Part shown: piece after piece, positions 35,259-44,543 of the stretch | How positions within the stretch are numbered: position 1 is the stretch's first letter | How the letters are laid out: the number at the start of each line of letters is the position of its first letter | DNA from: Bacteroidales bacterium | GTDB lineage: Bacteria > Bacteroidota > Bacteroidia > Bacteroidales > Lentimicrobiaceae | Length of the DNA stretch: 56,203 nt | Direction: 5' to 3' | Assembly (NCBI GenBank): GCA_022837485.1 | Contig: JALHHH010000005.1 | Coordinates: 1-56,203 of the forward strand | Notes under the pieces: generated by a model | Database searches by the model: none | The model's input: the letters and a program-made list of their open reading frames with translations, nothing else | Told to the model about the DNA's origin: nothing | Translations under genes and position numbers: made by a program

Positions 35259-36482
35259 ATGGATAACGTAATTCTCAAACTTATTTTAGCTTTTGTCACC
35301 GGTGGCTTTCTGCTGGGACAGGTGATGTCGTACCTCAACCACAGGCGCAGAAAACTGCCGGCACCTCCAGGGCTCGAAGATGTCTTTGATAAGGAGAAGT
35401 ACTTGAAATACAGGAATTACAAACGCGATGCTTTTCGCTCGGATATGCTCGAACACTGGGCTGCCTTTATCCTGATGATGGCGTTATTGCTGGGCGGCTT
35501 CGCCTTGATTGATGAGCTTGTGATAAAAATTAGCGGGAATAAGCTCCTGCAAAGCCTGCTTTTTCTGGGGATAGCAGGTTTAATTTCTGATTTAATAGCC
35601 ACACCCTTCAACGTCTACGATACGTTTGTGCTGGAACAGAAATACGGATTCAACACTACCACACCCCGCATCTGGATCTCCGATAAGCTGAAATCGTACC
35701 TCATCGCCGCAGTCGCCGGAGGAGGAATCATGGCATTATTGATATTACTTTATAACTGGCTTGGAAGTTCTTTCTGGTGGCTGGCCTGGATTGCGGTAAC
35801 TTTGGTTTCTGTTTTCTTTACACTTTTTTATTCTACTCTTATCGTTCCGCTTTTCAACAAACAAACTCCGCTTCCGGATGGGCCGTTGCGGGATAAACTG
35901 AATGAACTTGCACGCGAAACGGGTTTTGCAGTTCAGGATATTTTCATCATCGACGGCTCAAAACGCTCGAACAGGGCAAATGCCTACTTCTCGGGTTTCG
36001 GAAGCAAACGCAGAATAGTACTCTACGATACGCTGATCAAAACCATGAACGTCGATAGTATTGCCGCTGTGCTGGCACATGAAATAGGACATTACAGGGA
36101 AAAGCACGTGGTGTATGGACTTGTCCGGTCGGTGCTTCAAACCGGATTTATTCTCTTTCTGTTTTCACGAATCGTAAATTCTTCCGCTGTCTACGAGGCA
36201 TTGGGAGCCTCCGGGCCGGGCTTTCACCTGGGGCTGGTTGTATTTGTTCTGCTTTACAGTCCGGTTTCCCTTGTACTTTCAGTGATTGGCAATTATATCT
36301 CCCGGAAAAACGAATTTGAAGCGGATGCCTTTGCTGCCAGGTATTCCGATGGAAAAGCACTGGCCCGTGCACTGCGTAAACTCGCCTCCGATAATTTGTC
36401 CGATCTTACCCCGCACCCCCTGTACGTATGGTTTGAATATTCTCACCCTCCGCTCGCCGACCGGCTTGCACGCCTGGAATAA
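35259..36482 (+). CDS. M48-family membrane metalloprotease (CAAX prenyl protease 1-like)
   Basis: 407 residues. The Zn site is HEIGH in AAVLAHEIGHYREKH, with a third ligand Glu in NEFEADAFAARYSDG. Membrane helices precede and surround it (FILMMALLLGGFALI; MALLILLYNWLG; FILFLFSRIVN), and the N-terminal half carries the Ste24-like part DTFVLEQKYGFNTTT. M48 CAAX proteases cleave small membrane-bound or misfolded proteins; bacteria lack prenylated substrates, so quality control is the likely role. The gene follows the VWA gene on the same strand after 52 nt, possibly as one transcript. Length matches family members of about 410 residues. Confidence 0.92.
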   Translation: MDNVILKLILAFVTGGFLLGQVMSYLNHRRRKLPAPPGLEDVFDKEKYLKYRNYKRDAFRSDMLEHWAAFILMMALLLGGFALIDELVIKISGNKLLQSLLFLGIAGLISDLIATPFNVYDTFVLEQKYGFNTTTPRIWISDKLKSYLIAAVAGGGIMALLILLYNWLGSSFWWLAWIAVTLVSVFFTLFYSTLIVPLFNKQTPLPDGPLRDKLNELARETGFAVQDIFIIDGSKRSNRANAYFSGFGSKRRIVLYDTLIKTMNVDSIAAVLAHEIGHYREKHVVYGLVRSVLQTGFILFLFSRIVNSSAVYEALGASGPGFHLGLVVFVLLYSPVSLVLSVIGNYISRKNEFEADAFAARYSDGKALARALRKLASDNLSDLTPHPLYVWFEYSHPPLADRLARLE

Positions 36483-36617
36483 TGGGGATAACCTGCGGAT
36501 GATTCGGTCAGCAGTACCCACTGGTATGGTCTGCTGAATGTATAACTAATGACTTTCATCAAGGCCTGTAAATTCATTTTGGTAAACCCGGCGCGGGCTT
36601 CAAACCATTCATTGATG

Positions 36618-37049
36618 TTATTTATTCAGGGAGGATCTGAACATATTGGCAGTAATAAATGCCATAGTCTCCAGTGCATCGATTTTTCGGGCATGATTGT
36701 AATCGCGGCTGGCAGATAGTGTGTTGCCCGCTTTCTGGTTCGACAAACCCCTGTACAGATAGGCGCTGAGGTTACCGGGACTCAGATCAAGGCAAACAGA
36801 GAAATCTACGATTGCTCCATCGTAATCCTTTATCAGAAGTTTGTTGTATCCCCTGTGAAAGTAGGCAGCACTGTTGGTGCTGTTCTGATTGATGGCAGCA
36901 TCGCACAGTACGATGGCCCGGCTGTACTGTTTTTTGTTTGTCGCATCAACCGCACTTTTAAGGTAATCAACATACGAAGCCTGTGCCTTCAGCGCTATGC
37001 TGCATGAAAACAACATTATAAGTATAATATGGAATTTTCTGGTTATCAT
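36618..37049 (-). CDS. Tetratricopeptide repeat protein (secreted)
   Basis: 143 residues. A signal peptide (MITRKFHIILIMLFSCSIALKAQ) is followed by about three TPR units: SRAIVLCDAAINQNSTNSAAYFHRGYN, DYDGAIVDFSVCLDLSPGNLSAYLYRGLS and a partial third near the C-terminus. TPRs serve protein-protein contacts; partner unknown. The start at 37049 gives the signal peptide and is preferred to the one at 37130, which lies 81 nt upstream. A -7-like TATCTTTG (37059-37066) would start transcription almost at the ATG. It converges on the M48 gene 136 nt away. Confidence 0.75.
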   Translation of the reverse strand: MITRKFHIILIMLFSCSIALKAQASYVDYLKSAVDATNKKQYSRAIVLCDAAINQNSTNSAAYFHRGYNKLLIKDYDGAIVDFSVCLDLSPGNLSAYLYRGLSNQKAGNTLSASRDYNHARKIDALETMAFITANMFRSSLNK

Positions 37050-37282
37050 AACTATATACAAAGATAGGGGATAATTTTTCATTCCTAACCCAACGCTCTT
37101 ATTATCGTTTAATATCCGGAAATTCTTCATGTTAAAGTTGAACTGGCTGATTTTTTTCGCTTATACCTTTTTTTTGACGGGATTTAATGTGTAAAGTTAC
37201 ATGCCTGATCCGAATTTTTTAAAGTTCTTTTCCGGATATCGGCTACCGGTGATAATTGCAGATGCCCAGAGTTATTTAAAAC

Positions 37283-37316
37283 AAAAAGGCCGCTTCAGGG
37301 AAGAGCAGCCTTTTTT
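37283..37316. terminator. Bidirectional hairpin with T-run
   Basis: AAAAAGGC, then GCT after a 1-nt bulge (37283-37294), pairs with AGC, a bulge and GCCTTTTTT (37304-37316). T-runs lie on either strand. It is the second hairpin downstream of the C10 protease gene and may act as a back-up terminator. Confidence 0.55.
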
Positions 37317-37420
37317 CAGGGATTGTGGAGGGATAGGTTATCCTGATTATTGACCTGCTTTAGTCAAAAACAGGAACTTTGTTATAAGACACTTTAAATG
37401 CAAAACACCCCTATCTGGAA

Positions 37421-37452
37421 TAAAAAAAAACTGCACCAGAGTCTGATGCAGT
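37421..37452 (-). terminator. Rho-independent terminator of the C10 protease gene
   Basis: ACTGCA-c-CAG pairs with CTG-a-TGCAGT (37430-37452) with a mismatched pair inside; on the minus strand nine T follow. It begins 25 nt after the stop at 37478. Confidence 0.8.
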
Positions 37453-37477
37453 TTTTTCTGATAAAGCTATTTACCGT

Positions 37478-40400
37478 TTAACGGATGCTGACCTTACGGA
37501 TAACATTTCCATTTTCGGTTGTGATGTTCAGCAGGTACAGTCCAGAAGGCATACCGCTTGTGCTGATGCGGAATTCATTTCCGTTAACAGCAGATTCATA
37601 GACAAGCTGTCCGGAGATGTTGTACATCCGGATGTTTTCCATTCTGCTGAGGCCGGTAACATTCAGAACATCGGTTGCAGGATTCGGATAGATGCTGAAA
37701 CCGGCAGGCTCGTTGTTTTTCGTTCCTACGGTGAATGTAACTTCAACGTCATCGATCATGAAAATGAAGCGGTCGTTTGATACACACTGAATGGCGACAT
37801 ATACTTCCTGACCTTCGTATGCAGAGAGATCATAGGTTACATAAGTCCAGTCTTCGGCAGGTGCATTGATGGGGCCGGCGATGGTGGTGAAGCTCGAAGG
37901 ATTCGTGTTGGTGGTTGAAACCTTAATGTTATAGGTTTCGAGGCCATACTGTGCAGTATATGATTTAACCCAGAAGCCCAGGAACGGATTCTCGCCGAGA
38001 GCAACTTTGGGAGAGATCATATAGTCGTTGTTAACTGCCGGAGGAATTGACGCAAAGCTTGCGCCCAGACGGGCACCGCCGTGAGGAACCATACCAGCAA
38101 CAGCGGGAGTTGTAGCCGTGGGGTTGAAGGCAATGTACGACATAGGCTCACCCATGTGAGGGAAGGTTATACCATCAAAGCCGTATGTGTTTCCACCGTC
38201 AACATCAATTGCGGTCCAGTCGCCAAAAGTGAGTGAGAAATCATCAAGGTCTTCGAAATCAAGAATAATGCTGTTGGTAGCACCACCCTGGATTACAGCA
38301 ACTGCTGCGTTCGAGTTGCCGGATTCACCTTCGGTATAAAGTGCCCTTACATGATACTCATAGGTTCCGGGTTCCAGATCCATATCATCGTAAAACAGGT
38401 CAGCTACAGTTGCAGCATTGATTTTAACGCCGTTTCGGTATACATTGTATCCGAGGATTTCGCGTGAAGCATGGTTGCGTGCAGGAATGGGAAGCTGATT
38501 GTTAATGACGGGCATAGCAGTACGGGCAGTGGTATTCAACCCTCCTTCGATGGGGTGGTTGTAAATAGCAGGAGCTGCGCTGAGTTCGCGTACGGAACCG
38601 TCGGTGTACTGAACGATGGCGCGGATGAGGTAAGCTTCGGTCCAGGCTTCCCAGGTGCCGGCATGGTCGTAATCCCATGAACGGCCGTTGTTCAGACCTG
38701 CATCGTAACCTACGAAAGTTGTTTCGTTGATGGATCCGAATCCAACCACGAAATCACCGGTAACCATAAGATTGGCAGCAGTAACATCAATTTCCATCCA
38801 GCCTTCGTCGGGTGCATTGGCACCAACGGTGTGCAGCAGGGTAGTGGAAGGAGCCGTACCACCCCAGCCGTAAACTTCTGCATTAAAGGCTCCGTCACCA
38901 CCCTCAAGAGTGGTATAGAACTTAAGGGTTAAGATCTGACAAGCGCCCTGGGGCGACATATGGGTAGCCATAGTGTAACCGTTATAGCTGTATGCTCCGG
39001 TCGGAAGCTCGTTATCGTATATCAGCTCTTCGATGGTTCCGGTTCCGCCTCCGGGTGCGTTCCAGGTAAGATGAACGTCGTTACCGGTCACAGCAGCTGC
39101 CAGATTGGTTGGCGGGTCAAGCTGAGCCGATGACTGTACGTTGAGGTGCACGGGAACGTTGACCGTCGGATTGGCTTCGCTGTTGCTTGTAATTACAAGG
39201 AAAGCATCGTAATTTCCATACGACAGACCGGTTGCATCAAGTGTAACAACCACTTCCGATGAAGCACCGGCAGCGGTTGCACCGCTGGCGGGAGCTGCAC
39301 TGACCCAGGTTGCTGTGCCGGGATCTACGGCTATACTCCAGGTGAGTTCTTCGGTTCCGGGATTTGAAATGGCAAGTGCTACCGTTGTAGTGACGTCTTG
39401 TTCCAGAGTTTCACTGATTTCAGCAGGATTAACTGCAATCTGCGGACCACTCGCGGAAACTCCAACCTCGCCCATCATACGGAACAAACCGCCGTTGTAT
39501 TGGTTTTCGTTGAATCCGCCGGCATAACCTGCGGTGTTGTCAAAGAAATCGGTAGCTAGAAACTGTTTCGTTGTGGTTCCGGGAAAGGCAGTCCAGGTGA
39601 GTCCGCCGTCGTTGGTGTAAGAAACTCCGGTTGCACCGGTTGCAGCTCCGGTTGAAACATAGGTATTGGCCGTTCCGGGAACGTAAGTAAGATCGTTGGT
39701 AAAGAAAGGTCCGGCAGGAGTGATGTTCTCCCAGGTAGCTCCTCCGTCGCTTGTCCGGCGAACCTGAACCGGCGACTGTGTCTGGGCTACTATACCATTC
39801 ATGGGGTCTTTGAAAGCGATCATATTGATACCGCCGTTTGAAACAGCAGTAATATTTGCATTGGTCGCTCTCCATGTAAAACCACGGTCATCGGAAATAA
39901 ATACGCGACCTTTATTGGTTCCGAACATAATGCTGTTTTCTCCCGTTGCTTCGATACACGATGTCCATCCGCCTTCGCCTGAGAGCGGTGTGCCTCCGGT
40001 AATATTGGCTGCAGGAACACGCTGCCAGCTGGCACCTCCGTCAACAGTGGTGTAGATTTCAAAGTAGTTGTCTTTTACGTCTCCATGGCACATTCCTTCC
40101 ATTTCGTTCCAGAAGTAAACGTTGTTGGCGAAGGAAGCCGATCCCTGGAGTGCACCGGGCAGCTGAACCCAGGTTGCTCCTCCGTTGGTAGTTTTGTAGA
40201 TACCGCAAGTATTGTTTTGTGCAGCAACTCCATTGTATACAGCAGCATATGCTATATTTTCATTAAGAGCGCAGATATTTCCGATGCCGTAAGTGTTACC
40301 GCCCAGAATCTGTCCGGTTGTCCAGGTCTCACCACCATTAGAGGTTTTGGTGAACTCATTGATGGTCTGGTTTCCGCCCGATCCGTCGTAGGCAGAGCCC

Positions 40401-41608
40401 CATGCAACATTTGCTGTAGGAGCATGCATATAAGCAATTCCCCTTGATGGAGTGGTAAATCCGCTGTTTTGGATGATCCATGCAGCAGGATTGTTTCCTG
40501 GCTGAATTCCTACGATGGCTCTGTTGTCGTCGTTGAAGTTGTTGCCGCCCGGATTCAGTGAACCAATAGCAAAATATCCGTTGTATGAACCGGACCAACC
40601 CCAGTTGAAGTGGAATTTGTTGTCGCTGAGTCTGTATCCGTCGCATATCCATGCGTGGCCGCCACTGGCAGTGCTTGATCCTGCATAGTAAATGGGGCGT
40701 GCAGCATCCAGTTCGGTACGCAGAAGGGTGTACCAGTCGGCCATAACCGGATAATTGGTTTTAGACTTAAGTTCAACCGTGCCGTCAAATTTGAAATAGT
40801 TAATCAGGGCGAAAGGAACGTCTTCGCTGTAAGCTCCGGATCCGGAAGCAGCGTATTGCATATTAACCGTAACACCGGCATGGTACATTAACTTGGCAAC
40901 TTCAGCATTGGCCGACGTAACGTTGTTGGGCATAGCGGCATAGTTGTAAGTAGCTGCAGCAAGATTGGCAGACTGCAGCCCGTATGTAGGATGCATGTAG
41001 CTGTGGTATCCTACGCCCGATGCCGGGAAGTTGTGATATTTCATCAGCACTGCCATGGTGGTGGCAACACATCCGGTCCATGCTCTGCCGCACGATCCGA
41101 AACCTGCATTTGGCTCAACGGGACAAAGGGCGTTGTAATAACATCCCTGATCCCAGGTGGTAGTTACCAGCGGGTTAACATCGTTGGTTGAGCGCTCCAT
41201 GTTGTTGCTCAGTATGTTATCCCACATCGGCCTGGTTTCTGAATTGCTCATCCTCGCGGATGCGATGTTGGAAATTTCACGGCTGTAGTTCTCAATCCAT
41301 GAATAAGCTGCCGGGTTTTCCGTATTTTCATCTATCGTTCCGCTGTGAGCGTAACCCAGAACCGGAATCGAAGCATCGTCGGCAGCAACCATAACAAAAC
41401 CACCAGAGGTAAATGTAAAGGTGTAAATGGTTGTGATCCCGTTAAGTTGTTTATCAAAACTTCCGCTTACTGAGTAATCGGTAATGTCACCAGGAGCATA
41501 ATGAGCATAATAGTTCACTGCAACCTGTTCAGCTGTCCTCTTGTCGACAGGATTGGCCGTTATGGCTACTGTCAGCAACGCCAGCACAAGGGTAAGGATT
41601 TGCTTCAT
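37478..41608 (-). CDS. C10-family (streptopain/PrtT-like) cysteine protease with BNR repeats and T9SS sorting domain
   Basis: 1376 residues. Signal peptide MKQILTLVLALLTVAITANP; a Spi-type propeptide (about 21-120, with FVMVAADDASIPVLGYA and NPAAYSWIENYSREI); the C10 catalytic domain (about 145-385) with Cys180 in GCVATTMAVLMKYHNFP, His318 in GGHAWICDGY and FHFNWGWSGSYNGYF. Then come BNR/sortilin-like repeats (GGETWTTG, GGATWVQL, GGASWQRV), an Ig-like part, fibronectin III (TNLAAAVTGNDVHLTWNAP), a choice-of-anchor J-like domain, and a type A sorting domain (FSIYPNPATDVLNV, GLYLLNIT). The protein is made as a zymogen, crosses by Sec and T9SS and probably degrades external proteins. Start at 41608 fits the signal peptide. 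Confidence 0.93.
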   Translation of the reverse strand: MKQILTLVLALLTVAITANPVDKRTAEQVAVNYYAHYAPGDITDYSVSGSFDKQLNGITTIYTFTFTSGGFVMVAADDASIPVLGYAHSGTIDENTENPAAYSWIENYSREISNIASARMSNSETRPMWDNILSNNMERSTNDVNPLVTTTWDQGCYYNALCPVEPNAGFGSCGRAWTGCVATTMAVLMKYHNFPASGVGYHSYMHPTYGLQSANLAAATYNYAAMPNNVTSANAEVAKLMYHAGVTVNMQYAASGSGAYSEDVPFALINYFKFDGTVELKSKTNYPVMADWYTLLRTELDAARPIYYAGSSTASGGHAWICDGYRLSDNKFHFNWGWSGSYNGYFAIGSLNPGGNNFNDDNRAIVGIQPGNNPAAWIIQNSGFTTPSRGIAYMHAPTANVAWGSAYDGSGGNQTINEFTKTSNGGETWTTGQILGGNTYGIGNICALNENIAYAAVYNGVAAQNNTCGIYKTTNGGATWVQLPGALQGSASFANNVYFWNEMEGMCHGDVKDNYFEIYTTVDGGASWQRVPAANITGGTPLSGEGGWTSCIEATGENSIMFGTNKGRVFISDDRGFTWRATNANITAVSNGGINMIAFKDPMNGIVAQTQSPVQVRRTSDGGATWENITPAGPFFTNDLTYVPGTANTYVSTGAATGATGVSYTNDGGLTWTAFPGTTTKQFLATDFFDNTAGYAGGFNENQYNGGLFRMMGEVGVSASGPQIAVNPAEISETLEQDVTTTVALAISNPGTEELTWSIAVDPGTATWVSAAPASGATAAGASSEVVVTLDATGLSYGNYDAFLVITSNSEANPTVNVPVHLNVQSSAQLDPPTNLAAAVTGNDVHLTWNAPGGGTGTIEELIYDNELPTGAYSYNGYTMATHMSPQGACQILTLKFYTTLEGGDGAFNAEVYGWGGTAPSTTLLHTVGANAPDEGWMEIDVTAANLMVTGDFVVGFGSINETTFVGYDAGLNNGRSWDYDHAGTWEAWTEAYLIRAIVQYTDGSVRELSAAPAIYNHPIEGGLNTTARTAMPVINNQLPIPARNHASREILGYNVYRNGVKINAATVADLFYDDMDLEPGTYEYHVRALYTEGESGNSNAAVAVIQGGATNSIILDFEDLDDFSLTFGDWTAIDVDGGNTYGFDGITFPHMGEPMSYIAFNPTATTPAVAGMVPHGGARLGASFASIPPAVNNDYMISPKVALGENPFLGFWVKSYTAQYGLETYNIKVSTTNTNPSSFTTIAGPINAPAEDWTYVTYDLSAYEGQEVYVAIQCVSNDRFIFMIDDVEVTFTVGTKNNEPAGFSIYPNPATDVLNVTGLSRMENIRMYNISGQLVYESAVNGNEFRISTSGMPSGLYLLNITTENGNVIRKVSIR

Positions 41609-41709
41609 CGTGAAATGAAAATTTAGTGAATGATTATTTGATTTGGGAATGATTTTCAAACGGGTTTGTTAATTCGAAGGCTGATCCCTGAATTTTTATG
41701 AATCACCGA

Positions 41710-41717
41710 CAAATTTA
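41710..41717 (-). promoter_or_regulatory. -7 box (TAAATTTG) upstream of the C10 protease
   Basis: TAAATTTG on the minus strand fits TAnnTTTG, about 100 nt before the ATG at 41608. A CAA/TTG lies nearby, but with only 14 nt spacing, so the -33 element is doubtful. Confidence 0.35.
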
Positions 41718-41777
41718 GGATAATATCGTTACAATCGCTGAAAGACTGCGAGAATTTCATAAACTTTTATCAACACC

Positions 41778-42434
41778 TTATGCTCTGGAAGTAAGCAGGC
41801 ACGCCAGATCTCCCGGTGAAGGAATCAGCAATCCGGGATTCTCATTTTCGAGCTCTTCCCGCGAACCATATCCATAAAGGACTGCAGCAGAGCCGATTCC
41901 CGCAGCTTTTGCCCCCCTGATGTCGTGGTACCTGTCGCCAGCCATCACGATTTGCGGTCCGGGCTTCAGACCTAGCTTCTCCAGCGTGTAGTGGATAAGT
42001 TCTTCCTTTTCGCTGCGCTCGCCGCTGATCTCACAACCCGACAACTCCGAGAAGTACTTCAATAAGCCCGCTTCCTCAACGATTTTTTCCGCATATACCC
42101 AAGCCTTTGACGTAACCAGACTTAATGCTAATCCTTTTTCTTTCAGTTTTATAAGCTGTTCTTCAATGCCAGGGTAAACCGTAAACATATGCATTCCTTC
42201 CCGGCCGTAAAACTCCCTGTAAATCTCCGTTGCCCTTTCCGCTTTCGTGGCATCAAACCCGAATAATTGCATAAAGCTGTGCCGAAGTGGCGGGCCAATA
42301 AAAGGTGTCAGATCTTCAGGGCGCTCATCCTGAGGTACTTTTAGTGTATCGATGGTGTGCAGGGCAGAAGCCAGTATGCCCGGTCGTGAGTCGATGAGCG
42401 TCCCGTCAAGGTCAAAAAAGATGTGTGAAAACAT
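41778..42434 (-). CDS. HAD-superfamily phosphatase (phosphoglycolate phosphatase-like)
   Basis: 218 residues. HAD motifs are complete: motif I FFDLDGTLIDS (nucleophile Asp), motif II LVTSK, the Lys-containing motif III region and motif IV MAGDRYHDIRGAKAAGI. The cap is the C1 helical type, as in Gph-like enzymes, whose usual substrates are phosphoglycolate, sugar phosphates or nucleotides. The substrate is not fixed by sequence. It is a paralogue in layout to the HAD gene at 51091-51765. It lies alone between the C10 protease and the LeuCD-like gene, on the same strand. Confidence 0.85.
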   Translation of the reverse strand: MFSHIFFDLDGTLIDSRPGILASALHTIDTLKVPQDERPEDLTPFIGPPLRHSFMQLFGFDATKAERATEIYREFYGREGMHMFTVYPGIEEQLIKLKEKGLALSLVTSKAWVYAEKIVEEAGLLKYFSELSGCEISGERSEKEELIHYTLEKLGLKPGPQIVMAGDRYHDIRGAKAAGIGSAAVLYGYGSREELENENPGLLIPSPGDLACLLTSRA

Positions 42435-42643
42435 TTTCAGTTATATTTCAGTTATTGACACGCTAAGATACCTGCTTTTGGTTTCATCCGGCTGTTCCGC
42501 TTAGGATGTTTTTGTTTCCGCAACTGTCTGGATGACGCTTTTATTGACAATAAGTGTCGATAACAACCAGATCCCGAAAACCTTGCGTTCTATAATTTAT
42601 CTAATCAATTTAAACCGCACGTATTTGAACAGGCAGAAAAACA

Positions 42644-42676
42644 TAAAAAAAACCTCCCCCGCTTATCCGGGGGAGG
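42644..42676 (-). terminator. Rho-independent terminator of the LeuCD-HD-dehydrogenase operon
   Basis: A perfect 9-bp stem (CCTCCCCCG at 42653-42661 with 42668-42676) and a 6-nt loop are followed on the minus strand by eight T. It lies 43 nt after the stop of the LeuCD-like gene. Confidence 0.85.
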
Positions 42677-42719
42677 AATACATTATTAATTCACCGGGAT
42701 CTGCCGGGTTTGCCAAATG

Positions 42720-44522
42720 CTAAAGCAATCCTCCGTTTTTGTAGATCTGAAGTTGAGCATCGTAAAACCGGTTGATTTTACACGATTTTCCGTTGCTCAG
42801 GTTTGTCAGTTCCCCTGTAAGGAAGTTAACGCGAATGCGATGTCCCGTCTCCAGCCCCGTCTCTTCAATCATACCTTCCTTATAGGTGAGGATGGGTAGC
42901 GCGGCATTAATGGCATTGCGTTCATAGATGGCACCAAACGACTCGGCAATTATGCAGGTGACTCCAAGCGATTTAAAGCAATCCACCGCCTGTTGCCTCG
43001 AGCTTCCGGCTCCGAAATTCCTGCTGGTCACCACAATATCTCCGGGCTGGGCTTCTTTGGAAAAGTCTTCGTACCCTTTGAGGTTGTCGAAGGTGTATTG
43101 GCCCATTTCGTTGATGTCGGTGATGGCCAGATACCGGTTATGAAAAATCATATCGGTGTCGATGTCGTCCTTTTGGATGACCCAAACCCTGCCTTCAACG
43201 GTTGTTTCGGTTTGTGCGGGTGCTTTTTTGAGCTTTGCCACAGGCTTTATTCCGTCAGCTTTTTCAAAAACAGCAGGTTGCGACGGAATATCACCGGGAT
43301 CGGTGATGTATCCCGCAATTGCAGATGCTGCAACGGTGGCGGGACTGGCAAGGTATACGAAGCCTTTTCCCTGTTTCCCGGCGAAGTTGCGGTTGCCTGT
43401 GCTGATGGTTACCTCATCCGGACCGTTTTGCCCGATCTGACCTGCTGCACATCCGGCACAACCGGCATTGGAGACCAGGGCTCCGGCATTCTTAAAGATT
43501 TTTATGAGTCCTTCATCCAGGGCCTGCTGCCATATTTCATCCGTCGAGGGTACAATTTTCAGAACGACCCCGGGTGCAACACGGCGATCCTTCAGAATTT
43601 CTGCCGTTATCCTGAGGTCATCGATGCGTCCATTGGTACAGCTTCCGATAAATGCCGAATCAATCTTGGTCTTTTTTACCGTTTCCAGAGGGGCATTGTC
43701 GTGCGGGTGGCCCGGATTGGCAACCATGGGAACGAATTTTCCAATATCGATTGTATGACTTTCAGCATATTTGGCTCCTGCATCTGCCGTTACTGCGGTA
43801 AAACGTTTTCCCGTAAGGGATTCGAGTTCGTCCAATACCTTTACAGAGGGGGTAAACATTAAAATGATGGCTCCCATTTCTGTTGCCATCGACGCAATGG
43901 TGATGCGTTCGTCGAGTGTGAGCCCGTCAACGGCATCGCCATAAACTTCTACGCTGTAGCCCAGCAGTTTGTTGGCACCGAAAATCGACAGAAGGTTAAG
44001 CACTATGTCTTTTGCAGTTACCAGTGCCGGCCTCTTGCCGGTAAACGTGATTTTTACCGATTCGGGTACCTTAAACCAAACGGATCCCTTAGCCCAGGCA
44101 GCTGCGATGTCCTGATCGCCCATGCCCTGGCCAAACGCACCGATCGCTCCCATAATATTGGCATGTGAATCGGTGGATACAAAGGTGGAACCAGGATATA
44201 CCAAGCCCTTGTCGATGGCCAGATGGGTGCCAATGCCGGAATCCACATCATACACCGCTATGCCCTGCTGCCGGGCATACATTCTGCAATATTGCTGGTT
44301 GGCGGCATATTTCTGATCCGACCCTCCCGGGTTGCAGTCGAACGTAAAAATGGTACGTGCCGGATCGGCAAGTTCCAGTCCGTTGTCGAGCAGATTTTTT
44401 ACCACATTGGCACCACCGAAGTCACGGGCAGCCCGCGTATCGATGAATACATCGATGATGTCGCCGGGTTTGACGGATTGTTGTGGTGAATGGGCAGCCA
44501 GAATTTTCTCTATAATTGTCAT
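42720..44522 (-). CDS. Fused aconitase/3-isopropylmalate dehydratase-type hydro-lyase (LeuC-LeuD fusion)
   Basis: 600 residues. Residues 1-412 are the large-subunit domain with the [4Fe-4S] ligands Cys295 (FIGSCTNGR), Cys355 and Cys358 (AGCAGCAAG) and the STDSH and GIGTH motifs. A linker (413-440) follows, then the swivelling small-subunit domain (445-600: DDIDTDMIFHNRYLAITD, SRNFGAGSSRQQA). Family members isomerise citrate, isopropylmalate, homocitrate or methylmalate. In most bacteria LeuC and LeuD are separate; here both are in one chain but far shorter than AcnA. The loop after DTDMIF (RYLAITD), which helps set substrate choice in this family, does not tell me which. A dehydrogenase of the matching family is in the same unit, so it makes a substrate for decarboxylation. 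Confidence 0.9.
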   Translation of the reverse strand: MTIIEKILAAHSPQQSVKPGDIIDVFIDTRAARDFGGANVVKNLLDNGLELADPARTIFTFDCNPGGSDQKYAANQQYCRMYARQQGIAVYDVDSGIGTHLAIDKGLVYPGSTFVSTDSHANIMGAIGAFGQGMGDQDIAAAWAKGSVWFKVPESVKITFTGKRPALVTAKDIVLNLLSIFGANKLLGYSVEVYGDAVDGLTLDERITIASMATEMGAIILMFTPSVKVLDELESLTGKRFTAVTADAGAKYAESHTIDIGKFVPMVANPGHPHDNAPLETVKKTKIDSAFIGSCTNGRIDDLRITAEILKDRRVAPGVVLKIVPSTDEIWQQALDEGLIKIFKNAGALVSNAGCAGCAAGQIGQNGPDEVTISTGNRNFAGKQGKGFVYLASPATVAASAIAGYITDPGDIPSQPAVFEKADGIKPVAKLKKAPAQTETTVEGRVWVIQKDDIDTDMIFHNRYLAITDINEMGQYTFDNLKGYEDFSKEAQPGDIVVTSRNFGAGSSRQQAVDCFKSLGVTCIIAESFGAIYERNAINAALPILTYKEGMIEETGLETGHRIRVNFLTGELTNLSNGKSCKINRFYDAQLQIYKNGGLL

Positions 44523-44543
44523 AATCGTCTCTCTTTACCAGGT

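Larger units (their letters stand above)
37050..37477. other. Spacer between TPR gene and C10 protease, with two terminators
   Basis: It contains a likely TATCTTTG -7 box of the TPR gene (37059-37066, minus), a long hairpin with T-runs on both strands (37283-37316) and the terminator of the C10 protease (37421-37452). No gene is recognised. Confidence 0.45.

Noticed and set aside
36590..36610. Palindromic CCCGGCGCGGG between the M48 and TPR genes
   Set aside because: The GC-rich stem has no T-run on either side, so it is not a convincing terminator; it may be chance.
42993..43862. 289-codon open frame on the plus strand
   Set aside because: It is antisense to the LeuC-LeuD fusion, whose catalytic motifs are complete. 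The product has no recognisable family.
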